Below, piece after piece: positions 23,014 to 29,835 of a stretch of 37,186 bases of DNA. The position numbers and the translations under genes were made by a program. The notes under the pieces are model-generated. The model was not told where the DNA came from. It ran no database searches and worked only from the letters and a program-made list of their open reading frames with translations. Within the stretch, counting starts at the first letter, position 1; each line of letters starts with the position of its first letter. Source of the DNA: an uncultured Prevotella sp. (GTDB taxonomy: Bacteria; Bacteroidota; Bacteroidia; Bacteroidales; Bacteroidaceae); contig URJQ01000007.1 in the NCBI GenBank assembly GCA_900548195.1, positions 1 through 37,186 of the forward strand, written 5' to 3'.

Positions 23014-23970
23014 GTGACAACATTAAAAATAAGCAAAGACAACGGCGTTCGCAGTGACGTAGTGACTGCTGCTACGATAGGACATTTCGATGGAGTGCAT
23101 CTGGGTCACCAGCATGTGCTCCGTCGTCTTATAGCCGTGGCAAAGGAAAAAGGCTTCGACCACACAATGGCGATAACCTTCGACCGCCACCCACGCACGC
23201 TTTTCGACTCGTCATACGTGCCGAATATGCTCACCACGGTGGAGGAAAGGCAAGAACTTATCTCACATTGCGGCATCGACCAATGCGCTGTGCTGCAGTT
23301 TGATAAGCCGATGGCAGCCTACTCAGCCCACGACTTCATGAAGGAAATCCTGCACGACCGTCTCGGCGTGCGACTGCTGCTGCTCGGCTACGACAATCAT
23401 TTCGGCAAGCGACAGCCAGGAGAAGGCTTCGAAGACTACAAGCGCTACGGTGAGGAAATAGGCATTGAGGTGGTGCCTTGCGACGGTATCACCATGCCAG
23501 ACGGCAGACATTACTCTTCTACGATGGTCAGAAAGCTCCTTGCCGACGGACATTGCCAGCAGGCGATGGAGTGTCTTGGCAGACCATATACAATGCACGG
23601 CACCGTGGTGGAGGGCTTTCATGAGGGCAGAAAGATAGGATTTCCTACGGCAAACCTGTCTATCGACCCGCTGAAAGTGATTCCTGTAGGCGGCGTATAT
23701 GCTGTGAAAGTGAGGGTGGAAGGCTTCTCCGAGACCTTCAACGGCATGATGAACATCGGCCACCGCCCTACTTACGGCATCAACGGACTGACTCTTGAGA
23801 CCAACATATTCCACTTTGACGCTGACATTTACGGCAGGGAGATGACTGTGGCACTCTACAAGAAGATGCGTGAAGAGCATCGTTTCTCTTCCGTCTTTGG
23901 GCTTGCCATGCAACTAAAGGCTGATGCTATGGAAGCGGAAGCTTACCTAAAAGAACAAAGTGAAAAGTGA
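23014..23970 (+). CDS. ribF: Bifunctional riboflavin kinase / FAD synthetase
   Basis: RibF makes FMN from riboflavin and then FAD, both with ATP. It has about 318 residues. The N-terminal adenylyltransferase domain shows TIGHFDGVHLGHQHVL (about 21-36), TFDRHPR and GYDNHFGK; then SSTMVRKLLADG; the C-terminal kinase domain shows GRKIGFPTANLSID (about 206) and GMMNIGHRPT, then TNIFHFDADIYG. There is no in-frame ATG at the right place: the ATG at 22998 is out of frame and TGA at 22999-23001 closes this frame, so GTG at 23014 is the probable start, giving normal family length. The last codons and stop lie inside repeat copy B. No FMN riboswitch is seen upstream. Confidence 0.94.
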   Translation: MTTLKISKDNGVRSDVVTAATIGHFDGVHLGHQHVLRRLIAVAKEKGFDHTMAITFDRHPRTLFDSSYVPNMLTTVEERQELISHCGIDQCAVLQFDKPMAAYSAHDFMKEILHDRLGVRLLLLGYDNHFGKRQPGEGFEDYKRYGEEIGIEVVPCDGITMPDGRHYSSTMVRKLLADGHCQQAMECLGRPYTMHGTVVEGFHEGRKIGFPTANLSIDPLKVIPVGGVYAVKVRVEGFSETFNGMMNIGHRPTYGINGLTLETNIFHFDADIYGREMTVALYKKMREEHRFSSVFGLAMQLKADAMEAEAYLKEQSEK

Positions 23971-24012
23971 AAAGTGAAGAGTGAAAAGTGAAAAATCGCG
24001 CTGACGCGGTTG
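23959..24012 (+). repeat. Heptad-array element, direct copy B
   Basis: Identical over 54 bp to 22939-22992. It supplies the final codons (SEK) and the TGA stop of ribF, and is followed 33 bp later by the left MITE-like element. Confidence 0.93.
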
Positions 24013-24044
24013 CTATTTCTTGATGGGGTGGGTAAAATTATCTA

Positions 24045-24214
24045 CTCAACTTTCACAAGTAGCAAACAGGCTACTAATCAGTAATAAAATATCAATAAAT
24101 AAAAATAAACAAATATATTTTTATCTATTTTTTTCTTTATTTTTCTCTATTGATGTTTTCACTTCCCCACGGTAGTGGGGACTGAGGGGCTATTTATTGC
24201 TTGCGAAAGCTGAG
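24045..24214. mobile_element. MITE-like palindromic element, left copy
   Basis: A 170-bp AT-rich segment bounded by 15-bp terminal inverted repeats (24045-24059 and 24200-24214, 13 of 15 matching, consensus CTCARCTTTCRCAAG). It holds a stable hairpin with arms TCCCCAC and GTGGGGA (about 24163-24180). TTATC occurs just outside both ends (24038-24042, 24215-24219), a possible target duplication. It has no coding capacity. It is about 85-90 percent similar by eye to the reverse complement of 25345-25509. Confidence 0.78.
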
Positions 24215-24265
24215 TTATCCATAAAGAAAAATAGGACAAAAACGGAAAGTAAAGAGGGCATTTCG

Positions 24266-24375
24266 TAATAGCTTAGCTTTTACGCTGCAATAGCATAGTT
24301 ATTACCTTGTAATAGCATAGCTTTCAGGCGGTAATATCTATGCTTTTACGCCCTAAAAACTATGCTATTATATCT
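24266..24375. repeat. 22-bp tandem array 6 (five units)
   Basis: Units start at 24266, 24288, 24310, 24332 and 24354, with consensus TAATAGCATAGCTTTTACG and three more bases. The same unit type as array 3 at 13419, 10.8 kb away. It lies between the left MITE-like element and the CPBP gene; 24376-24540 shows only a weak promoter-like TATTCTTG. Confidence 0.88.
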
Positions 24376-24540
24376 CGTTGATTATCAATATATTATAAAG
24401 ACGTTAATTCTACTGAAACCAAAACGGGAAAATAGGACAATATCTGCATTGCTGGAAGCTTGACAAACGGGCAAGACTTATAGAATCATGCAATGCTCTG
24501 ACATTATTCTTGAAACAAAACAACAATAAAACAAACAAAA

Positions 24541-25431
24541 ATGAAGAAGTATTACGACGCACTTTTATATACTTTTACCTTCATCTTGATACAGGTGATG
24601 GCAAGTGTCATCGTGAATATCGCTATAAAAATGGCGCACGGCACAAATGCAGGCAATGAGAAAATGATGCTGATAGTAGCCTCATCGGCTTTGTCGGGCG
24701 TGGCTGTCACTTTGCTTTTCTGGAAATTAGGCTGGTGCAAAATGAGTATCAACTACTTGAGAAGCAAGTCTTTCGGTACACTATTTCTCACGTTCATACT
24801 TTCACTGATGATTGTGATTCCAACTGCCACAATCGAGGATTTCATACCTGAAAAATGGACGCAGAATCTCCTTGGCGACGTTTTCGAGGCACTGTTGGGC
24901 AGTTTCTGGGGCTATATCGTCATCGCTCTCGTGGCTCCTGTGGCAGAGGAAGTAGTGTTCCGCGGTGGCGTTCTGCGACGTCTGATAGAGAGAAATGAAG
25001 GCGAAGCACCGCTCACTACAAAGCAGACATGGGTGGCAATCGCGGTTTCGGCAGCCTGCTTCTCATTCATCCATCTCAATCCAGCACAGATGCCTCACAC
25101 TTTTCTCATCGGTCTGCTGCTCGGATGGCTTTACTGCCGCACTGGAAGCATTATCCCAGGAGTCATATACCACTGGGCAAACAATAGTCTTGCCTTCGTT
25201 ATCGTATGGCTTTTCCCTGACTTGCCTGCCGATGCAAAGATGACGGAGCTGTTCCAAGGCAACCATACCGCGCACTGCATCGCATTCATTATCACCGGAA
25301 TAGCATCTGTTTGGCTCCTGCGCCGCCTTTATACTATGACTAAACTCTCACAAATGAAAAATGCCCCTCAGTCCCCACTGCCGTGGGGAAGTAAAAATAT
25401 CAATAGAGAAAAACAAAGAAAAAATATATAA
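24541..25431 (+). CDS. CPBP-family intramembrane metalloprotease (CAAX protease / Abi type)
   Basis: This polytopic membrane protein of 296 residues has about seven hydrophobic segments. The catalytic signature is complete: EEVVFRGGVLRRL (Glu136, Glu137, Arg141), SFIHLN (His178), and VIYHWANNS (His211, Asn215). Members cleave CAAX-like or other membrane substrates; in bacteria roles are mostly unknown, some in peptide immunity. The last 29 residues (LSQMKNAPQS... to the stop at 25431) are encoded by an inserted MITE-like element; without it the frame would read ...TMTKKA and stop, giving about 270 residues. The gene is flanked by two inverted copies of that element. Confidence 0.9.
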   Translation: MKKYYDALLYTFTFILIQVMASVIVNIAIKMAHGTNAGNEKMMLIVASSALSGVAVTLLFWKLGWCKMSINYLRSKSFGTLFLTFILSLMIVIPTATIEDFIPEKWTQNLLGDVFEALLGSFWGYIVIALVAPVAEEVVFRGGVLRRLIERNEGEAPLTTKQTWVAIAVSAACFSFIHLNPAQMPHTFLIGLLLGWLYCRTGSIIPGVIYHWANNSLAFVIVWLFPDLPADAKMTELFQGNHTAHCIAFIITGIASVWLLRRLYTMTKLSQMKNAPQSPLPWGSKNINREKQRKNI

Positions 25432-25509
25432 AAATATATTTGTTTATTTTTGTTTATTGATGTTTTATTGCTGATTAGCAGTCAGTTGGACACTTGCGAA
25501 AGCTGAATT
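25345..25509. mobile_element. MITE-like palindromic element, right copy, inserted in the end of the CPBP gene
   Basis: A 165-bp segment, inverted relative to 24045-24214, flanked by an 11-bp direct repeat CTATGACTAAA (25334-25344 and 25510-25520) that looks like a target-site duplication. Terminal inverted repeats are present but less exact (CTCTCACAAAT versus CTTTCGCAAGT). It carries the same CCCCAC/GTGGGG hairpin (about 25372-25388). It has no coding capacity of its own, but extends the CPBP reading frame. Confidence 0.83.
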
Positions 25510-25592
25510 CTATGACTAAAAAGGCTTGATGCGGACGAAAGAAAGGCAATGACACGGTTTGCCAAAAGCCTGCACTTACGCCCTGACTACAA

Positions 25593-26408
25593 TCAGAAGC
25601 TCTCAAGCCAGCCGCGCAATTCCAGTTGCATCTCATTATGAAAAGCGAAACCTTGCAAGTTTCCCCATCCATGACCGCCTACAGGATAGACGTGGAGAGA
25701 GGCTGGGACATCGTGGCGATAGAGTTCTACGTAGTAGTTGACGCCATTCGCAGGGAGCACAAGGTCATCGTTGTCGCTGAGCGCAATGAAAGCCCTCGGA
25801 GTGGTGCGAGACACCTGCACGTCGCTGCTATACTGGTTTTCTTGCTTCTTTGAAGCCTTCTTTCCTAGGAAATTGTCATGCGACTGAATATGGGTGAAGG
25901 CAGGATCCATCGTAATGACTGGATAGAAGAGAATCTGGAAATTAGGCGCGGCATCGCCTTTGCTGTGCGTAGCAATGACACTTGCGAGATGTCCGCCAGC
26001 CGAACTGCCCATTATTCCTACGTCTTCAGTATTGATATTCCATGCTTTAGCATTGCTTCGGAGCAGTTTCATGGCATTCTCAGCATCAGCGATAGGCACT
26101 CGGCAGTCGCCTTTTGGCATACGATATTCGAGCACAGCCACGGTGATGCCGAGGTTATTGAAGAATGGCGCCCAGTCTTTTCCCTCATGCCCAGAGGCAA
26201 GAACCTGGTACGCTCCGCCAGGAAGAATCAGTATCGCCCTTCCAGTAGCCTTCTTCTGAGGCGCCTGATAGATGGTGACTTTGGCGGTATCGCCATTATC
26301 GTAAGGTGGTTTGGCATCGCCATAGAGCGACATGACAGTAGGTTTCTGCGCCATTGCAAATGATGAAAGCATGATGGCTGCTGCGAGTAGGAATTTCTTC
26401 AGGTTCAT
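25593..26408 (-). CDS. Secreted alpha/beta-hydrolase, acetyl-esterase-like
   Basis: This is a 271-residue exported protein with a signal peptide (residues 1-20, cut after AMA). The hydrolase fold is clear: oxyanion region LPGGAYQ (about 62-68), nucleophile Ser136 in GSSAGGH, acid in ALSDNDDLVLP (about Asp212-215), and His246 in GGHGW. The GGH after the nucleophile motif and the overall pattern match the xylan acetyl-esterase/BD-FAE-like group of Bacteroidetes, so removal of acetyl groups from plant polysaccharides is plausible; endogenous esterase roles are also possible. It is a single gene, with a -7 box at 26458-26465. Confidence 0.82.
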   Translation of the reverse strand: MNLKKFLLAAAIMLSSFAMAQKPTVMSLYGDAKPPYDNGDTAKVTIYQAPQKKATGRAILILPGGAYQVLASGHEGKDWAPFFNNLGITVAVLEYRMPKGDCRVPIADAENAMKLLRSNAKAWNINTEDVGIMGSSAGGHLASVIATHSKGDAAPNFQILFYPVITMDPAFTHIQSHDNFLGKKASKKQENQYSSDVQVSRTTPRAFIALSDNDDLVLPANGVNYYVELYRHDVPASLHVYPVGGHGWGNLQGFAFHNEMQLELRGWLESF

Positions 26409-26457
26409 TATTTTGTTATTTATGTTGGGATATTTTTTTCATTGCACATATTCCTTG

Positions 26458-26465
26458 CAAAGGTA
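26458..26465 (-). promoter_or_regulatory. -7 promoter box of the esterase gene
   Basis: On the minus strand TACCTTTG; the same box and flanks as at 6697-6704. The -33 element is not clear. Confidence 0.55.
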
Positions 26466-26569
26466 AGAAAATATTTTTTATTTGCTACAATATTGTTACG
26501 AAAATAGTGTAGTTTGTTAAAAAAGTAAAAATAATTACTATATAATAAGGTGTAAGCAAACTTTTTCTG

Positions 26570-26577
26570 TACTTTTG
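26570..26577 (+). promoter_or_regulatory. -7 promoter box of topA
   Basis: TACTTTTG fits TAnnTTTG, 29 bp before the ATG at 26607. No TTTG at the ideal distance. Confidence 0.5.
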
Positions 26578-26606
26578 CGTCCCGAAAGTATAAACATAAC
26601 CATCAC

Positions 26607-28922
26607 ATGCAAGAAAACTTAGTAATTGTGGAGAGCCCTGCCAAGGCAAAAAAAATAGAATCATTCCTCGGCAAGGACTTTAAGGTAATGTCCAGTTACG
26701 GACATATACGTGACCTCAAGAAGAAGGAAATCAGCATCGATCCTGACACATTGATGCCAATCTACGAGATACCGGAAGAGAAAAAGCGCATCGTAGCCGA
26801 CCTGAAAGCAAACGCGAAGAAGGCAAAGAAGGTGTGGCTCGCTTCCGATGAAGACCGTGAGGGAGAGGCTATCTCATGGCATCTGTGTGAAGTGCTCGGA
26901 CTGGATGAGAAGAAGACAAGCCGTATCGTCTTCCATGAGATTACCAAGAACGCCATACTTGACGCTATAGAGCATCCGCGTCACCTCGATATGAACCTTG
27001 CCAATGCGCAACAGGCACGCCGCGTGCTCGACAGATTGGTGGGCTTCAATCTCTCTCCTGTGCTCTGGAGAAAGGTCAAGCCACTGCTCTCGGCTGGACG
27101 TGTGCAGAGCGTTGCCACTCGTCTTATAGTGGAACGTGAGCGCGAAGTGCAGGCTTTCAAGCCAGAACCTTACTACCGCGTGACTGCCATTTTTGCCATT
27201 CCTGACGCAAATGGCAATATGAGCGAGTTTCATGCTGAGCTCGACCATAGATTCAACACGCATGAAGAGGCGGTCGCTTTCCTTGAGAAATGCCGCGATG
27301 CACAGTTCACCATCGAGGCTATCACGAAGAAGCCACTCCACAGACAGCCTGCCGCGCCTTTCACTACATCCACACTTCAGCAGGAAGCTGCACGCAAACT
27401 GGGTTTTGCGGTTACGCAGACCATGATGGTGGCACAGCACCTTTACGAGAACGGACACATTACTTATATGCGTACCGACTCCGTAAACCTCTCCAAACTC
27501 TGCATCGGCACTTCTAAGGAAATGGTGACAGAACTCTATGGTGAGAAATACAGCAAGCCACGTAACTACAGCACCCACACCAAGGGAGCACAGGAAGCGC
27601 ACGAGGCTATCCGCCCTACTTATATGTCAAACCAGACTATCGAGGGCACACAGCAGGAAAAGCGCCTCTACGAACTTATCTGGAAGCGCACCGCCGCTAC
27701 GCAGATGGCTGACGCTGAGATAGAGAAGACAGTGGTAAACATCAGCATCTCTGGCGAGAAGAGACAGTTTGTCGCTACTGGTGAGGTAGTTACATTCGAT
27801 GGTTTCCTCAAGGTATATCGCGAGAGTGACGGCGATGATGATAATGACAACCACGAAGAAAGCAGTTCAATGCCGGCTAACATGAAGGTGGGAGACGCGC
27901 TTTCACGCATGGAAATCACATCTACTGAGCGCGCTACTATCGGTCCTAACCGCTACACTGAGGCTTCACTCGTGCATAAACTCGAAGAGCTCGGCATCGG
28001 ACGTCCTTCTACTTACGCTCCTACTATCTCCACTATACAGCAGCGCGAGTATGTGCAGAAAGGCGATAAGAAAGGCGAAGAGAAGACTTTCGTCATCGAT
28101 ACGCTGAAAGGAGACAAGATAGATGAGCACACCAAGACTGAGATGGTAGGCTCGGAGAAGGGCAAACTCATCCCTACTGACATCGGTAATGTGGTCAATG
28201 ACTTCCTTATGGAGTACTTCCCTGGTATCATGGACTATAACTTCACTGCTAATGTCGAAGAGGAATTTGACGCTATCGCAGCTGGAAAGGCTCAATGGAC
28301 TTCGATGATAAAGTCATTCTACAAGAACTTTGAACCTATCGTACAGAAGACATTAAACTCACGCTCGGAGCATAAAGCAGGCGAGCGTGTGCTTGGCGAA
28401 GACCCTGCTTCCGGCAAACCGGTATCTGTCAAGATCGGAAGATTCGGTCCTGTGGTACAGATTGGCACCGCTGACGATGAAGAAAAGCCTCGCTTTGCCC
28501 AGTTGCCTAAGGAACTTAGTCTTGAGACTATCACTCTCGAACAGGCTCTGGAGCTCTTCCGCTTGCCTCGCAACCTCGGCAAATTCGAGGACACTGACGT
28601 TGTCATCGGCACCGGACGATTCGGTCCTTACGTCCTTCATCAGAAAAAATATGTGTCTATTCCTAAAGACACCGACCCGATGAAGATTACTCTGCAAGAG
28701 GCTATAGACCTCATAGAGCAGAGTCGTGCACAGGAGAAGAAACGCCACATCAAGACCTTCAGCGAGGATGCTGAACTGGAAGTGATGAACGGTCGCTACG
28801 GTCCTTACATCGCATATCAGGGCAAGAACTACCGCATCCCTAAGGCTCAGCACGACCGCGCCGCTGAATTGACCTACGAGGAGTGCATGAATATCGTCAA
28901 TACTCCTGTCAAAAAGAAATAA
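26607..28922 (+). CDS. topA: DNA topoisomerase I (type IA)
   Basis: This enzyme relaxes negatively supercoiled DNA by single-strand passage. It has 771 residues. The N-terminal Toprim domain shows VIVESPAKAKKIESFLG and ASDEDREGEAISWHL; the core follows with LSAGRVQSVATRLIVERE; the catalytic Tyr is at about residue 287 in ITYMRTDS; GIGRPSTYAPTI is present near 470. The C-terminal region lacks zinc-finger Cys clusters and instead has at least three repeats of the RFGP type (IGRFGPVVQIG, TGRFGPYVLHQ, NGRYGPYIAYQGKNYRIPK), as in other Bacteroidetes TopA. It starts a plus-strand run with aroK, speA and argB. A long nested hairpin follows the stop. Confidence 0.97.
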   Translation: MQENLVIVESPAKAKKIESFLGKDFKVMSSYGHIRDLKKKEISIDPDTLMPIYEIPEEKKRIVADLKANAKKAKKVWLASDEDREGEAISWHLCEVLGLDEKKTSRIVFHEITKNAILDAIEHPRHLDMNLANAQQARRVLDRLVGFNLSPVLWRKVKPLLSAGRVQSVATRLIVEREREVQAFKPEPYYRVTAIFAIPDANGNMSEFHAELDHRFNTHEEAVAFLEKCRDAQFTIEAITKKPLHRQPAAPFTTSTLQQEAARKLGFAVTQTMMVAQHLYENGHITYMRTDSVNLSKLCIGTSKEMVTELYGEKYSKPRNYSTHTKGAQEAHEAIRPTYMSNQTIEGTQQEKRLYELIWKRTAATQMADAEIEKTVVNISISGEKRQFVATGEVVTFDGFLKVYRESDGDDDNDNHEESSSMPANMKVGDALSRMEITSTERATIGPNRYTEASLVHKLEELGIGRPSTYAPTISTIQQREYVQKGDKKGEEKTFVIDTLKGDKIDEHTKTEMVGSEKGKLIPTDIGNVVNDFLMEYFPGIMDYNFTANVEEEFDAIAAGKAQWTSMIKSFYKNFEPIVQKTLNSRSEHKAGERVLGEDPASGKPVSVKIGRFGPVVQIGTADDEEKPRFAQLPKELSLETITLEQALELFRLPRNLGKFEDTDVVIGTGRFGPYVLHQKKYVSIPKDTDPMKITLQEAIDLIEQSRAQEKKRHIKTFSEDAELEVMNGRYGPYIAYQGKNYRIPKAQHDRAAELTYEECMNIVNTPVKKK

Positions 28923-28934
28923 TAACACAATGCC

Positions 28935-29000
28935 ATCTCCGGGGCAAGTCAACGCAAAGGAAAGCCAATAACCCCGCTTTCCACGACAAGCCCCGGAGAT
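28935..29000 (+). terminator. Nested hairpin downstream of topA
   Basis: A perfect 11-bp outer stem ATCTCCGGGGC/GCCCCGGAGAT (28935-28945, 28990-29000) encloses an inner GGAAAG/CTTTCC stem (28959-28964, 28977-28982). No T run follows, so it may be a factor-dependent stop or a 3'-end stabiliser. Confidence 0.5.
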
Positions 29001-29029
29001 AGCACGCCACTGTGCCACCCGCATTTACA

Positions 29030-29072
29030 ACAGGACCCACACAGTCTGCCACAGGATCCCACACAGTCCGCC
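29030..29072. repeat. Short 21/22-bp direct repeat
   Basis: Two copies of ACAGGA(T)CCCACACAGTC (29030-29050 and 29051-29072) lie between a degenerate hairpin copy (about 29004-29024) and hairpin copy 4. Confidence 0.6.
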
Positions 29073-29098
29073 ACTGTGCCAGCCGCGTTATCGGCTGG
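29070..29098 (+). repeat. 29-nt hairpin repeat, copy 4
   Basis: GCCACTGTG, stem CCAGCCG (29079-29085), loop CGTTAT, CGGCTGG (29092-29098). The outer T-A pair of copy 1 is replaced by C-G, a compensatory change. Confidence 0.85.
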
Positions 29099-29130
29099 GT
29101 TAAGCAAGAATAAGAAGCAAGAATCCAAAT

Positions 29131-29182
29131 GGCGTCAGCCATTCTTCATTCTTCATTCCTCATTCTTCATTCAAGAAGAGCC
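29131..29182. repeat. Heptad-array element, inverted copy of 19082-19133
   Basis: The 52 bases are the exact reverse complement of 19082-19133 and are again joined to the 29-nt hairpin (copy 5). Confidence 0.92.
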
Positions 29183-29208
29183 ACTGTGCCAGCCGCGTTA
29201 CCGGCTGG
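29180..29208 (+). repeat. 29-nt hairpin repeat, copy 5
   Basis: GCCACTGTG, stem CCAGCCG (29189-29195), loop CGTTAC, CGGCTGG (29202-29208), ending 27 bp before aroK. The gap 28923-29235 is almost wholly made of repeats and hairpins. Confidence 0.85.
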
Positions 29209-29235
29209 TTTACAATAAAAACCAAACAACCAAAG

Positions 29236-29760
29236 ATGAAGAGAATAATCCTCATAGGCTACATGGGAGCCGGAAAGACCACCGTAGGAAAGGTGCTTGC
29301 CAAAAAGCTCGGTATGCCATTCTACGACCTCGACTGGTACATAGAGACGCGAATGCGAAAGAAAGTGCCAGAAATATTTGCCGAAAAAGGCGAAGAAGGC
29401 TTCCGAAAAATTGAGCATAATATGCTCCATGAGGTAGCGGAGTTTGAGAATGTGGTCATCAGTTGCGGTGGAGGAACGCCATGTTTCTACGACAACATGG
29501 ACTATATGAACTCCGCAAGCGACGTCGTCTATCTCAAGGCTACGCCGGAAATACTCTATGCACACCTGCAGATGGGAAAGGGAATACGCCCACTTCTCGT
29601 GGGAAAATCCAAGGAAGAACTGCTCTCTTTCATCACCGAACAGCTGAAATACCGCGAGCAATTCTATATGAAAGCTAACCATATCATCGACATCTCACTG
29701 ATGGACAGCGAGGAAATGGTAAACCTTGCCGCTGAAAATATTATTAAAATAACAAATTAG
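29236..29760 (+). CDS. aroK: Shikimate kinase
   Basis: This enzyme phosphorylates shikimate in aromatic amino-acid synthesis. It has 174 residues, normal length. GYMGAGKTTVGK (residues 8-19) is the Walker A loop; DLDWYIE (about 32-38) supplies shikimate-binding Asp; FRKIEHNML and SCGGGTP (about 76-82) complete the shikimate site; RPLL (about 118-121) is the lid Arg region. It stands 75 bp before speA on the same strand. Hairpin copy 5 just ahead may act on its mRNA. Confidence 0.96.
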   Translation: MKRIILIGYMGAGKTTVGKVLAKKLGMPFYDLDWYIETRMRKKVPEIFAEKGEEGFRKIEHNMLHEVAEFENVVISCGGGTPCFYDNMDYMNSASDVVYLKATPEILYAHLQMGKGIRPLLVGKSKEELLSFITEQLKYREQFYMKANHIIDISLMDSEEMVNLAAENIIKITN

Positions 29761-29835
29761 AGAATACGATTTCTTTTGATGTTCGCGAAAGATTTCAAGA
29801 CACGAACTACTTAATCAACTATCAAACAGTAAGAA

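Noticed and set aside
24045..25509. Complete insertion sequence
   Set aside because: The inverted elements enclose a CPBP protease, not a transposase; no DDE or HUH protein is encoded.
26874..27602. 242-residue minus-strand ORF
   Set aside because: Antisense shadow of topA.
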